Of a DNA stretch of 64,000 nucleotides, positions 9,750-19,412 are shown piece by piece. Source of the stretch: Antrihabitans stalagmiti (lineage in GTDB: Bacteria > Actinomycetota > Actinomycetes > Mycobacteriales > Mycobacteriaceae); contig NZ_JAEMNV010000002.1 of the NCBI RefSeq assembly GCF_016482825.1, forward strand, positions 496,001 through 560,000. Direction: 5' to 3'. Position numbers and translations under genes: made by a program. The stretch's first letter is position 1. Every line of letters starts with the position of its first letter. Below the pieces are notes generated by a model, which was given only the letters and a program-made list of their open reading frames with translations, was not told the DNA's origin and searched no databases.

Positions 9750-10442
9750 ATGCATCGACCTGCTCCGACCCGCGCAACCGTCCTCACGGCCGGTGCGTTG
9801 GCTCTTGCCGCCGTTGCCTGCGGTTGCACGTCCGCGCCGATCCCTGGAACGGCGAGTCAGGCACCCGACGGGCCCTATCGCGAACGGTTGATCGATCAGC
9901 TCGATCTTCCGCTACCGGTGTTCGACAACTGGGAAATCGTCGACGCCGCAAGGCAACCGACGCGCGAGGACCGGCACGCCGACATTCGCGACATCTCGCC
10001 GAAGGACTGTGCTGTGGACGCAACGAGCACCCGCGCCGCCGACGACGTGATCTACGGTGGCTCCCGCTGGACCGGCGCGCAGGGGTCGGGGCCGAACGGC
10101 CAAGCGTTCACGGTGTCCGTTCACGCCAGCAATCCAGCGCAGACCGACGACCTGACGCAGTATCTGTCCGCTTGCGCGCAAACAGAATTCGAGACGTCCT
10201 CGGGTCGGGCCAAGTCGATTCTCGCGCGGACGTCAGCCCTGGAACAGGCCGGCTTCGACGAGGTGATCGGCTTCTCCGAGGTACGTACTCGAGGGCAGCA
10301 GACGACGTCCGGTCTCACGGTCGTCGGGCGCGCCAATTCTCTTGCGTTGGTACTGGTTTTCACCAATTCCGGGGATCTCGACACTGCCGACGCGACGGCG
10401 GTGTGGAAGGCAGCTGCAGAGAAGTTCGGCAAGAACGGCTGA
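9750..10442 (+). CDS. Putative lipoprotein, PknH-sensor-like exported domain
   Basis: A 230-residue product starting at the ATG with GAGGA 5 bases upstream; a longer reading upstream lacks a ribosome site. The N-terminus has a basic segment, a hydrophobic run LTAGALALAAVAC and a lipobox-type cysteine followed by GCTSAPIPGTA, so the protein is probably lipid-anchored on the outer face of the membrane. The mature part contains two further cysteines (SPKDCAVDAT and LSACAQTEF) spaced like a disulfide pair in PknH-type extracellular domains. It is divergent from the Hsp70-like membrane gene and ends 9 bases from the convergent transporter gene. Ligand unknown. Confidence 0.65.
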   Translation: MHRPAPTRATVLTAGALALAAVACGCTSAPIPGTASQAPDGPYRERLIDQLDLPLPVFDNWEIVDAARQPTREDRHADIRDISPKDCAVDATSTRAADDVIYGGSRWTGAQGSGPNGQAFTVSVHASNPAQTDDLTQYLSACAQTEFETSSGRAKSILARTSALEQAGFDEVIGFSEVRTRGQQTTSGLTVVGRANSLALVLVFTNSGDLDTADATAVWKAAAEKFGKNG

Positions 10443-10451
10443 CGCTTGCCG

Positions 10452-12827
10452 TCACGATTTCGCTTTCAATCGCGCCAAGGTGAGAGCCGCAAGCAGACAG
10501 CCGAGCACAACGAGCATCCACACGTCGAGGAACCAGATCCCGGCACCGTGCTCCCACAACGAATCCGGCTTAGCCACCGACACGGTCGAGCCATCCGGGA
10601 GCGTCTTGCTCGGATCGATCTGCAGGTTCTTCAAGTCGATCGTCGACGCGCCTGCAGCGAAGCCCCAGCGCGCCGGGAACAGCCACGACAACTGATCGAG
10701 CACAACGCGACCGGTCACAGGAATCAGACCGCCGCACATCACCAGTTGAGCCATGATCGTCACGACGAGCAACGGCATGACCTGCTCGCTCGAGCGGGCC
10801 AGCGCGGACAGCAGCAGGCCGACCATCACACAGCAGCAGGCGGTCAACGCGATGTCGATGAACAATTCGAGGCTTCCGGACGGAAGAACCGATCCGGGGC
10901 CGGGCGCCTTCTTACCGGCGAGCACGATGCCGACGAGAACGATCGATTGCACGAACGCGGCGATACAGAACACGATGATCTTCGCGAAAAGGTATGCCGA
11001 GGGCAGCAATCCGACCGCACGCTCGCGCTGATAGATCGTGCGTTCGCCGACCAGGTCACGCACCGACAGGGCTGAGCCCATGAAGCACGCGCCGAGAATC
11101 AGCAGCGTCATGATCTGCTGAGGTTCGGTCAACGTTTCGGGGTCGGATCGGGTGAAGCCGTTCTTTCCGGGAACGACCAGCGACAACACACCGAGAACGA
11201 ACGGCATGACCACCAGAAATGCGAGATAGCCACGGTCGGCAAGGATCAGCCGGAACTGGCGTCGCACCACCGTCGAGATCTGTTTGCTCGTACTGGTGTG
11301 CGCGGGTTGTCCCGGCGGGCCGTACCGCGGCGGTGGCGGTGGGGTCAGATGCGGGTTCCGCGCGCGGTAGGCCGCGAACACTCCATCCGGATCGTTGGTG
11401 ACCCTGGTGAAGATCTCGGCCCAGTCCGAGCTACCGAGCGCAGCGCCGACCCCTTTCGGATGTCCGCAGTAGGCCGTCTTCCCACCGGGCGCCAGCAGCA
11501 GAACCTGGTCGCACATATCGAGGTGGGTCAGCGAGTGGGTGACAACGAGAACGACGCGACCCGCATCGGCGAGTTGGCGCAGCATCACCATGACCTGCCG
11601 GTCGAGTGCAGGGTCGAGGCCCGATGTCGGTTCGTCCAAGATCAGCAGTGACGGACTGGTCAGCAGTTCGAGTGCGACCGATGCTCGTTTGCGTTGTCCA
11701 CCGGACAGCCGATCGACGCGTGTGTCCGCGTGCTCGGTGAGCGAGAGTTCACGCAGGACGCCGTCGATCACACGCGCTCGGTCGTCGGAGGTCGTGTCCG
11801 GCGGCAACCGCAACTCCGCGGCGTATCGCAACGCCTGTCGAACGGTGAGTTGGCGGTGCAGCACGTCGTCCTGCGGCACCATGCCGATGCGACTGCGCAG
11901 CGCTTCGTATTCGGCGTGCAGATTCCGGCCTTCGAAGTTGACGACACCACCCGACGGGCGATTGATCCCGGCGATGATCTTCGCCAGCGTCGACTTTCCT
12001 GCGCCGGACGGGCCGATCATGGCCGTTAGCGATCCCGGCGCCGCCGACATCGATACGTCGACGAGCAGTTGCTTGTTTCCTTCGACGACGAATCCGAGTC
12101 CGTGCAGACCCAGACCCGATTCGGCGGCGCCCCGCGCGCGTTGCCGGAGGGTGCCACCGTCGACGACGAAGTCGATGTTGCCGATGGTGACCGTATCGCC
12201 TTCGCGCAGAATGGCTCTCTGCGTTCTGGCGCCGTTGACGAAGGTGCCGTTGACGCTGCCGACGTCTTCGATCCCGAGACCCTGAGGTGTCGATACGAGC
12301 CGTGCGTGGCGCCGAGATGCCAGCACGTCGTCGACGACGATCGAGTTCTCCGCGGTCCGCCCGATCGTGAGACCGCCCGCCGGGATGCGACTCGGCAGGC
12401 TGACCGGCAGATCGGTTCGAGATTGCCGAACCGGCGGCAACGCCTGTGTACTTGCCCGCATCGTCATCTGCACGTGCGGCTGCGGCGGTTGCGGCGTCGG
12501 CCGACGTCCGGCACCCGGCGCATGCGGAACCAGAGCGATCAGCGGTCCGGTCGTCGCGTCACCGAGCCGAATCTGGATGGGCCGATCGATCCGAAGCGGT
12601 TGCGTCAGACGATGCGAGTCGACGAAGACTCCGTTGGTACTCCCACGGTCGGTCAGCACCCAGCCGCCCTGCCAGGTCAACACCGCGTGGACCCGCGATA
12701 CGAGCGGATTGTCCACGAACACTGTGACTTCCGGCGCACGGCCGATGGTCACCGCCTTGCGCGAATCGCACACCCGGTCCACGCCGTCGACGCGGATCGT
12801 GATGGTGGCAATCGCGGGTGTACTCAT
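10452..12827 (-). CDS. FHA-domain ABC transporter, Rv1747-like
   Basis: A 791-residue fusion. FHA domain 1 (about residues 20-95, TIGRAPEVTVFVDNPLVSRVHA) and FHA domain 2 (about 165-245, LTIGRTAENSIVVDD then SRRHARLV) bind phosphothreonine. An ABC ATPase follows with Walker A GPSGAGKSTL (Lys278), signature LSGGQRKR and Walker B LLILDEPTSGLDP. The C-terminal part (about 520-791) is an ABC-2 membrane domain with six helices. This is the domain order of M. tuberculosis Rv1747, an exporter controlled by PknF phosphorylation and implicated in glycolipid export. The start ATG (12827) has AGGA upstream; the frame extends far upstream antisense to the next gene and was not used. A kinase gene lies 1.5 kb away. 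Confidence 0.9.
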   Translation of the reverse strand: MSTPAIATITIRVDGVDRVCDSRKAVTIGRAPEVTVFVDNPLVSRVHAVLTWQGGWVLTDRGSTNGVFVDSHRLTQPLRIDRPIQIRLGDATTGPLIALVPHAPGAGRRPTPQPPQPHVQMTMRASTQALPPVRQSRTDLPVSLPSRIPAGGLTIGRTAENSIVVDDVLASRRHARLVSTPQGLGIEDVGSVNGTFVNGARTQRAILREGDTVTIGNIDFVVDGGTLRQRARGAAESGLGLHGLGFVVEGNKQLLVDVSMSAAPGSLTAMIGPSGAGKSTLAKIIAGINRPSGGVVNFEGRNLHAEYEALRSRIGMVPQDDVLHRQLTVRQALRYAAELRLPPDTTSDDRARVIDGVLRELSLTEHADTRVDRLSGGQRKRASVALELLTSPSLLILDEPTSGLDPALDRQVMVMLRQLADAGRVVLVVTHSLTHLDMCDQVLLLAPGGKTAYCGHPKGVGAALGSSDWAEIFTRVTNDPDGVFAAYRARNPHLTPPPPPRYGPPGQPAHTSTSKQISTVVRRQFRLILADRGYLAFLVVMPFVLGVLSLVVPGKNGFTRSDPETLTEPQQIMTLLILGACFMGSALSVRDLVGERTIYQRERAVGLLPSAYLFAKIIVFCIAAFVQSIVLVGIVLAGKKAPGPGSVLPSGSLELFIDIALTACCCVMVGLLLSALARSSEQVMPLLVVTIMAQLVMCGGLIPVTGRVVLDQLSWLFPARWGFAAGASTIDLKNLQIDPSKTLPDGSTVSVAKPDSLWEHGAGIWFLDVWMLVVLGCLLAALTLARLKAKS

Positions 12828-12902
12828 AGTTGCGGATCCTATTCGATGCCGCCGCCGCGCACCCCTGACAGAACACGACTGGTTAACATAAACTCCCTTC
12901 CC

Positions 12903-14348
12903 GTGAACCTCGGTCGCTCCATCAGATGCGCGCTGCTCGGCCTCACCGCCGCGGTCGTCGTGAGCTGCGCAAGCACACTCGACGGAACCCCCGTCTCCAT
13001 CTACGCGGACCCGTTCCGCGTTGCGGGGCTTCCGACGACATCGGGCCCGAACGGACTCAGGCCCGGCGCGCCCGCACCGACGCTCACTGCCGACAACGCC
13101 GACGACGGCGCCATCGACACGCTGGCGCTCAGCGCGCTCGAAGACATCGAAGCTTATTGGAAAGAGGAGTACCCCAAGTACTTCGGCGACCAGTTCGAGC
13201 CGGTGGACGGCTACCTCTCCTGGGACGCGAGCGATCGCAACAACCGCGAGGAGTTCTGCGAAGAATCGACGAGAGGCGTTGCGAACGCAGCCTATTGCCC
13301 GCTCGATCGCAAGATCGCCTGGGACAGAGGGGTATTGCTGCCCGCGATCGAGGAGCAGTTCTCCGATATTGCCGTCGTGATGGTGCTTGCCCACGAGTAC
13401 GGTCATGCGATCCAGGACCAGGCCAACCTGGTCGGCAACAGGCGCGACGAAATCATCGTCGCCGAGCAACAGGCGGACTGCTTCGGTGGCGCCTTCATGC
13501 GCCATGTCGCTGAAGGTCGTGCGGCACATTTCACGATGAACACCTCCGACGGCTTGAACTCCGTTCTCGCTGCGACTGTTTCGATTCGTGACAGCGATCC
13601 GAACTCTCGCTCGGCTGTGCACGGTTCGGCGTTCGAACGGGTGACCGCCGTTCAGATCGGCTTCACCGACGGACCATCGGCTTGCGGAAAGATCGACCTC
13701 AGCGAGCTGGAGATGCGTCGTGAAGATCTGCCGCAGATGTTCGAGCAGGACGAGTCCGGCGAGCTACCTCCGACCGAGGACACTCTCGAATCCTTCACCA
13801 AGGCACTGGAATTGATTCTGCCGGTCGCGACGACTCCCGAAGTCGATTTCTCCGGCTCCGATATCGGCTGCTCGGATGCGAAGGCTACCGACCCGGTGTC
13901 CTACTGCCCGGAGTCGAACACGTTGGGCGTCGACCTGCCGTCACTGAAGAAGCGCGGAACGCCGATGACGATGGACTCCGGCGACGGCCTCGGCTTGCCC
14001 GTCACGGTCACCGGTGATTACAACGCCTACGTCGTCTTCGCCTCTCGCTACACACTCGCGAAGCAGAAGGAAGACGGTGACTCGCTCACCGACCCGAAAA
14101 CGGCCCTGCGTGCGGCCTGCCTGTCAGGACACGTGACGGCTGTCCTTGGATCACCGACCGACAATCCAACCGCAGACACGTTCCGGCTGTCGCCGGGAGA
14201 TCTCGACGAAGCTGTCTCGGGGCTGCTGACCGACGGCATTGCCGCCAGCGATGTCAACGGCGACACGGTACCGAGCGGATTCTCACGTGTCGACGCATTT
14301 CGTACCGGCGTACTCGGCGGCGAAGAGGCGTGCGGGCGGTACGCGTAG
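12903..14348 (+). CDS. Neutral zinc metallopeptidase, lipoprotein
   Basis: A 481-residue exported protein. The GTG at 12903 starts a basic N-terminus, a hydrophobic segment ALLGLTAAVVVSC ending in a lipobox cysteine, then STLDGTPVS. The mature protein has the zinc-binding motif HEYGHAIQDQ (His164, Glu165, His168), with a downstream EQQADCFGG that supplies the third ligand (Glu/Asp type). These are hallmarks of the YpfJ-type neutral zinc metallopeptidase family. No ribosome site precedes the GTG, and TAACAT at 12884-12889 could be a -10 for a nearly leaderless message. It diverges from the FHA-ABC transporter over 75 bases. Substrate unknown. Confidence 0.85.
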   Translation: MNLGRSIRCALLGLTAAVVVSCASTLDGTPVSIYADPFRVAGLPTTSGPNGLRPGAPAPTLTADNADDGAIDTLALSALEDIEAYWKEEYPKYFGDQFEPVDGYLSWDASDRNNREEFCEESTRGVANAAYCPLDRKIAWDRGVLLPAIEEQFSDIAVVMVLAHEYGHAIQDQANLVGNRRDEIIVAEQQADCFGGAFMRHVAEGRAAHFTMNTSDGLNSVLAATVSIRDSDPNSRSAVHGSAFERVTAVQIGFTDGPSACGKIDLSELEMRREDLPQMFEQDESGELPPTEDTLESFTKALELILPVATTPEVDFSGSDIGCSDAKATDPVSYCPESNTLGVDLPSLKKRGTPMTMDSGDGLGLPVTVTGDYNAYVVFASRYTLAKQKEDGDSLTDPKTALRAACLSGHVTAVLGSPTDNPTADTFRLSPGDLDEAVSGLLTDGIAASDVNGDTVPSGFSRVDAFRTGVLGGEEACGRYA

Positions 14349-14369
14349 CTGAGGTCGAACAGCCCGCCC

Positions 14370-15182
14370 TCAGCGGATCAGTGCCGCAATTCGATCCGCA
14401 ACTTCGGCGGCGGTTCGCGGCCGCATGCCCGGCTTGGCCAGACAGGACGCAACGAACTCGGCTTCCTCAGGACGTAGCTTCGCCGAGATTCGGGACTTGC
14501 CGGAATGCACAGCGCGGATCGCGAGCATCGGCTGCCCGACAGGAAGTTCGCCGTAAAGCCCTTCGCCGCTGAGCGCACGATTGAGGGTTGCGCCGATCGC
14601 CCAGATATCCGATGCCCGCGACGGCGTATCGCCGTAGAGCAGGCCGGGATCGAGGTACTCGACCGAGGTCGCAGGCGCCATGCTCGTCACCGTGTTCGAC
14701 GAGTTGAGTACCCGCACCAAACCGAGGTCGGAGAGCTTGCCGCCGTTTTCGTCGACCATCACGTTGCCGGGCTTGATATCGCCGTGCACCATGCCTGCCT
14801 CGTGCAGTTCGTGCACAGCTCGAGAGGCGTCGACGAGTGCGCGCAGAATCTGATCACGAGTCAGCTGGTGTGTCGGCGCGGCCAGCGAGCCGAGTGGGAA
14901 GTACTCCATCGCGTAGAGGAAGTTGTCTTCGAGGACAGCGTCGTAGATTCGGACGAGGTAGGGCGAGCGCACCGCGGCAAAGGCGCGCAGTTCACGAACG
15001 CCACGGCGGTAGGCGTCCTCGCTCACTTGGCCCGCGAAGACCTTCAGCGCCACGCGGCCGTCCGAAAGGCCAAGCCGCTCAGGCGCTTCCGCGAGATAGA
15101 AGCGGCCGTGGTTGCCCTCGCCGAGCAACCCGAGAATGCGATAGTCCGCAATTGCTGCTGGTATTGCCGCGTCGACCGGCAT
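14370..15182 (-). CDS. Serine/threonine protein kinase, soluble, short
   Basis: A 270-residue kinase domain with no membrane helix or sensor tail. Visible elements: glycine loop LLGEGNHGRFYLA (residues 19-31), the ATP-binding lysine VALK (Lys47), the C-helix Glu64, catalytic loop VHGDIKPGNVMV (Asp135, Lys137, Asn140) and a DLG metal-binding motif (Asp152) in place of DFG. The usual HRD arginine is glycine (HGD), so activation-loop phosphorylation control is probably absent. Catalytic residues are otherwise intact. It sits between the metallopeptidase and the antiporter; the FHA transporter and the FHA protein at 59-60 kb are possible targets (inference). Confidence 0.9.
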   Translation of the reverse strand: MPVDAAIPAAIADYRILGLLGEGNHGRFYLAEAPERLGLSDGRVALKVFAGQVSEDAYRRGVRELRAFAAVRSPYLVRIYDAVLEDNFLYAMEYFPLGSLAAPTHQLTRDQILRALVDASRAVHELHEAGMVHGDIKPGNVMVDENGGKLSDLGLVRVLNSSNTVTSMAPATSVEYLDPGLLYGDTPSRASDIWAIGATLNRALSGEGLYGELPVGQPMLAIRAVHSGKSRISAKLRPEEAEFVASCLAKPGMRPRTAAEVADRIAALIR

Positions 15183-15277
15183 TAGCGATACCTCGGATCG
15201 TGTATGGGTCCGGATTTCCGTCGAGAACCGGAAGCCTGGAATGGATTCGGAACGCTCGTCATGGTGAACTCTTGTGC

Positions 15278-17374
15278 GTGGAACATAGCGCGGCGGAGAT
15301 TTTCGGTTACGTACTTCTGGATGTCTCGGTGATCATCGTGATCGCCAGACTCTTCGGCCGACTTGCCCGCGCCGTACGCCAACCGGCTGTGGTCGGCGAG
15401 ATCGTTGCCGGCATCGCGCTCGGACCGAGTCTGCTCGGCGCACTGCCCGGCAATCTCGACACCCACCTCTTTCCCCCTGACGTCGTTCCCTCACTCAAGA
15501 TACTTGCCCAGCTCGGCTTGGTCTTGTTCATGTTCATCGTGGGTCTCGAACTCGACGTCAAACTGATACGTGGTCGCGAGCGAACCGCGGGCAGCATCTC
15601 GATCGCATCGATCGTCGTGCCGTTCGCGCTCGGCGCCGCGGCAACGCTGCTGCTGCATCCGCTGCACGACACCGTGACGCTCGAAGACGACAAGACCCAA
15701 GAGGTCTCTCTGCTCGCGCTCGCCCTCTTCATGGGCGTCGCCATGTCGATCACCGCATTCCCCGTCCTTGCGCGCATCCTCGCCGATCGCAAGATGCACC
15801 GCACCACGGTCGGCGTGCTTGCTCTGGCCTCGGCAGCGATCGACGACATACTCGCGTGGACGCTGCTGGCTTTCGTCGTCGCGATCGTCAAGGGCGGCAG
15901 CCCCTTCGAGGTCGTCCGCATCGTCGCCCTGTCTGCGTTGTTCGCCGCCGTCATGTTCGGCGTTGTCCGCCCGCTCCTCGCCCGCCTTGTCGATTGGTAC
16001 AACAAGGCAGGCCGGGTCACTCCCGACATGTTGGCAGTCGTCCTCGTCGGAGTACTCCTGTCCGCATGGATCACCGAGGAGATCGGCATCCACGCGATCT
16101 TCGGTGCCTTCGTCTTCGGCGCCATCATGCCGCGCGACAACGCGCACGAGATGACGCGGGAAGTGCTCGAAAAGCTCGAACAGATCAGCGTCCTGCTTTT
16201 GCTGCCGATCTTCTTCGTCGTCACCGGATTCGGCGTGAACATCGTCGGGCTGACCGCGGGCGCTGCGTGGCAACTGCTGCTGATCCTCGCCGTAGCGATC
16301 GGTGGCAAGTTCATCGGCGCCTACGTCGGCGCCCGGTCCCAGCGCATGCCTGGGCAGCAAAGTTCCGCGATCGCGATTCTGATGAACACCCGCGGGCTCA
16401 CCGAATTGGTGATCCTGTCGATCGGCAAGGAACTCGGCGTCCTCGACACCGAACTGTTCACGATGATGGTGATCATGGCTCTGGTGACGACCGCGCTCGC
16501 GGAACCGCTACTGCGAATCGCATATCCGGAGAAAGCTATTCAGCGAGACATCGAAGCCGCCGCGAAGGCTGCTCTCGGCGACGAGCAGCTCTACCGGGTG
16601 CTGGTCGTCGTCGACGGTCCGCCCGGCGTCACGACCGAACGGATGCTGCACCTCGCCAACGCTGCCGCAGCAGGCCGTCACGCCGAGATTCTGATCTCCC
16701 GATTCCTGCCTGCAGCCGACAACTCGGGGCTGGAGATCGGTGCCGGACTACCCGACCTCGCCGGGATGGCTCAGGCCGTCGAGGAACTCGAAACCTTCGC
16801 GGCACGTACCAGTGTCGGCGGCGCGCGGGTACGCGTGCTGTGCAGGTTCAGCTCGGCTCCCGGCACCGATCTTCTTCGCCAGCTCACAACATCGGAGGCA
16901 GAGGTCGTCGTCCTCAGCGCCGAGTGGACCCGGCGGAACAAGGAGGCCTTCGACGCACTCGATCGCACGACCGTGTTGGTGATGTCGTCGGAACTGCCGC
17001 AGATCTGGTTCGTGTCGGGTAGCGAAGCGGCAGTGGCCGTTTCGAACGGCACGGCATTCGTGCGCGACGACGGATCGGCCGACGGCAGACGAGCCGTCCT
17101 TGTCGCAACCCGCGCCGCGACGAACAGCCGAACGGCGTTGACGGCTATCGCGACCGACGCCGGGTCGAAGGCGCGCCGCAAACTCACCTATGCCCTCGAA
17201 CCGCTCGAGTCGTTGGACACCTCCGTCGAGGTGGTGTCCGCGACCGAGTGGTCGGCACCCGAAGGCGACGCGATCGTCGCGGCCGCACGTGTCATCGACC
17301 GGCTCGGCGGGTCCGAAGTCAGTGTCCGCGAAGAGATCACCGCGATCGTCGACGCACATATCGCGACGCGATAG
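15278..17374 (+). CDS. Cation:proton antiporter (CPA2/KefB type) with cytosolic C-terminal extension
   Basis: A 698-residue protein. Residues 1-410 form about 12 membrane helices of the Na+/H+ exchanger family, including AVVGEIVAGIALGPSLLGALPG near residues 30-52 and ASAAIDDILAW near residue 188, where the paired acidic residues sit in the ion path. About 280 further residues are soluble and contain a Rossmann-like region starting LYRVLVVVDGPPGVTTERM, possibly two USP-like repeats that sense a ligand. The GTG start at 15278 is the best fit to the first membrane helix, but the ribosome site is poor and the start is uncertain. It is divergent from the kinase gene. Confidence 0.88.
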   Translation: MEHSAAEIFGYVLLDVSVIIVIARLFGRLARAVRQPAVVGEIVAGIALGPSLLGALPGNLDTHLFPPDVVPSLKILAQLGLVLFMFIVGLELDVKLIRGRERTAGSISIASIVVPFALGAAATLLLHPLHDTVTLEDDKTQEVSLLALALFMGVAMSITAFPVLARILADRKMHRTTVGVLALASAAIDDILAWTLLAFVVAIVKGGSPFEVVRIVALSALFAAVMFGVVRPLLARLVDWYNKAGRVTPDMLAVVLVGVLLSAWITEEIGIHAIFGAFVFGAIMPRDNAHEMTREVLEKLEQISVLLLLPIFFVVTGFGVNIVGLTAGAAWQLLLILAVAIGGKFIGAYVGARSQRMPGQQSSAIAILMNTRGLTELVILSIGKELGVLDTELFTMMVIMALVTTALAEPLLRIAYPEKAIQRDIEAAAKAALGDEQLYRVLVVVDGPPGVTTERMLHLANAAAAGRHAEILISRFLPAADNSGLEIGAGLPDLAGMAQAVEELETFAARTSVGGARVRVLCRFSSAPGTDLLRQLTTSEAEVVVLSAEWTRRNKEAFDALDRTTVLVMSSELPQIWFVSGSEAAVAVSNGTAFVRDDGSADGRRAVLVATRAATNSRTALTAIATDAGSKARRKLTYALEPLESLDTSVEVVSATEWSAPEGDAIVAAARVIDRLGGSEVSVREEITAIVDAHIATR

Positions 17375-17405
17375 GAGCCTGCGTCGTAGTCACCCTGCTC
17401 CGCAG

Positions 17406-18461
17406 TTACACCGAAGGGATCGACTCGGCCGCACGCGCTCGCAACGGTGCATCGGCGAAGGCGGCGAGCCCATCGGCAGGACGAGTTGTCGCACGAAAAC
17501 CGAGCCGGTCGTAGGCGCGCGCGGGGTCGGCAACCACGTGCCGCACGTCGCCGGGACGGTACTGCCCCGTCACGACGGGGGCGGGTCCGGCTTTGGTCTT
17601 TGCCAGGATGTCGGCAACCGTGCCGATCGTAATGGGTTGTCCCGAACACACATTCAGCGCATCGAACCCGCTGAGTGCTGCTTCGATCGCAAGCCGGTTC
17701 GCTACAGCGACATCGTGGACGTGCACGAAATCACGCGTTTGCGCTCCGTCTTCGAAGACGGCGGGTGCCCTTCCCGCGGCGACCGACGACCGAAACATCG
17801 CCGCTACGCCGGAATACGGTGTGTCCGAGGGCATCAGGTCGCCGTAGACGTTGTGATAGCGCAATGCCGTCACGCTGCCACCGGTCGCCGCAGCCCACGC
17901 CGAAGCGTAGTGCTCCTGCGCCACTTTGCTTGCGGCATAGGTGCTTCGGGGACGCAGAGCAGCGTCCTCCGGCACCAGTTCCCAACTGGTCGCATCCCCC
18001 GAGATCGGACACCTGTTGTCGAAGCGACCTGCGTCGAGATCGTCTGGCGTTCGTGGTAGCGGGTCGACAATTCCGCACGTGTCACACCGGTACCGACCTT
18101 CGCCGTACACGACCATCGACGAGGCCAGTACGAGTCGCGCACACCCTGCCCGATGCATCGCGGCGAGTAACACCGCCGTGCCGAAGTCGTTGTGACTTGC
18201 GTAGGCGGGCGCATCGTCGGGTCCGATGCCGGAGCCGACCACAGCCGCCTGATGACACACCACGTCGACGCCGACCAGTACCTCGGCGAGACCATCGGCG
18301 TCGCGAACATCGATGCGATGCAACCCATCCGGGGCGCTTCCCGCCGGATGGGCGGACGGCAGCAGCGCATCGACCTCGATCACCTCGTGCTGCGCGGCAC
18401 GCAACTCCGTCGCCACGTGAGCTCCGATGAATCCGGCGGCGCCGGTCAGCAGTATCCGCAT
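17406..18461 (-). CDS. NAD-dependent epimerase/dehydratase (extended SDR), GalE3-like
   Basis: A 351-residue extended short-chain dehydrogenase. The N-terminus MRILLTGAAGFIGAHVA gives the NAD-binding GxxGxxG. The active-site pair is TYAASKVAQEHY (YxxxK) with upstream SSMVVYG. A four-cysteine insert (CDTCG, then CPIS after a spacer) is unusual for this fold and may bind zinc. The ATG overlaps the stop of the phosphorylase gene as ATGA. In M. tuberculosis an epimerase (galE3, Rv0536) likewise follows the MTA phosphorylase gene (Rv0535), so the pair is conserved. It probably acts on a nucleotide sugar; which one is not clear. Confidence 0.88.
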   Translation of the reverse strand: MRILLTGAAGFIGAHVATELRAAQHEVIEVDALLPSAHPAGSAPDGLHRIDVRDADGLAEVLVGVDVVCHQAAVVGSGIGPDDAPAYASHNDFGTAVLLAAMHRAGCARLVLASSMVVYGEGRYRCDTCGIVDPLPRTPDDLDAGRFDNRCPISGDATSWELVPEDAALRPRSTYAASKVAQEHYASAWAAATGGSVTALRYHNVYGDLMPSDTPYSGVAAMFRSSVAAGRAPAVFEDGAQTRDFVHVHDVAVANRLAIEAALSGFDALNVCSGQPITIGTVADILAKTKAGPAPVVTGQYRPGDVRHVVADPARAYDRLGFRATTRPADGLAAFADAPLRARAAESIPSV

Positions 18462-19264
18462 CACGGCAGTTCGAACGGAAGGACGACACCATCGTGTACT
18501 CGACATTGCGCGCACGTGTCGTCGCCCTCGACACGTGCGATCGCGTCGGCGAGAAGTTGCTTGAACGGGCCGATGTTGCGCTCGAACTCCGCGAAGACGT
18601 CGGTAGCGTGGACGCCGCCTCCCACCTCGACGCCGGCATCGAGGTCGGTCACCAATGCCACAGCGGCGTAACACATTTCGAGTTCGCGGGCGAGGACCGC
18701 CTCGGGATGGCCGGTCATGTTCACCAGTTCCCAACCCTGAGCAGCGAACCAACGGCTTTCGGCACGTGTGGAGAATCGCGGACCCTCGACGACCACCATG
18801 GTTGCACCGTCGCCGACGCCGGGTTGCGCAAGCGCAGAACGTAATTCCGCGCAATAGGGATCGGCGAACGAGACATGGACAGCGCCCTTGTCGAAGAAGG
18901 TCTGGGGCCTGCCCGAGGTGCGGTCCACGAGTTGATCGGGAACAACGATGCTGCCCGGACCGAGGTCGGGGGTCAGGCTGCCGACCGCACACGGCCCAAA
19001 GATCCGACGCACGCCCAACGACCGCAATGCCCACAGGTTCGCCCGATACGGGACAGTGTGCGGTGCGTACTCGTGCGACCGACCATGCCTCGGCAGAAAG
19101 GCGACGGCGCGTTCCGCTACCCGACCGATCGTGATCGGCGCACTCGGCGGCCCGTACGGCGTCTCGACCACCACTTCACGCGCGCCGGCACCGAAAAAAT
19201 CGTAGAACCCACTGCCCCCGATGACGGCGAGGGTCGGCGTCGACGTCGAGGCATCACTAGGCAT
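18461..19264 (-). CDS. S-methyl-5'-thioadenosine phosphorylase
   Basis: A 267-residue purine nucleoside phosphorylase-family enzyme that splits methylthioadenosine with phosphate in methionine salvage. The N-terminus LAVIGGSGFYDFF, the phosphate-binding FLPRHGRSHEYAPHTVPYRAN and the base-binding EGPRFSTRAESRWFA and NMTGHPEAVLARELEM are all characteristic of the MTAP subgroup. Length is normal. Four cysteines near the C-terminus include CAQC. The gene is first in a two-gene operon with the epimerase. It corresponds to Rv0535 of M. tuberculosis, which in that genome is not near the ESX loci, so the operon has a different location here. Confidence 0.92.
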   Translation of the reverse strand: MPSDASTSTPTLAVIGGSGFYDFFGAGAREVVVETPYGPPSAPITIGRVAERAVAFLPRHGRSHEYAPHTVPYRANLWALRSLGVRRIFGPCAVGSLTPDLGPGSIVVPDQLVDRTSGRPQTFFDKGAVHVSFADPYCAELRSALAQPGVGDGATMVVVEGPRFSTRAESRWFAAQGWELVNMTGHPEAVLARELEMCYAAVALVTDLDAGVEVGGGVHATDVFAEFERNIGPFKQLLADAIARVEGDDTCAQCRVHDGVVLPFELP

Positions 19265-19412
19265 GACATCGATTGTGCCCGTTGGTCAACTTTTCGGGCC
19301 TGCCGCAGGGGTCTCAGGGCGTCCCATCGGCGGTCGACGTGCGAACGACGCGCCCGTTCCGCGTAAACTGACTCGAGTCGTATGGATCTATTGTCGACGG
19401 TTGGGGGGAGAT

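Noticed and set aside
12828-13622. Upstream in-frame extension of the FHA-ABC transporter
   Set aside because: This part is antisense to the metallopeptidase gene. The FHA domain begins right at the ATG at 12827, which has a ribosome site.
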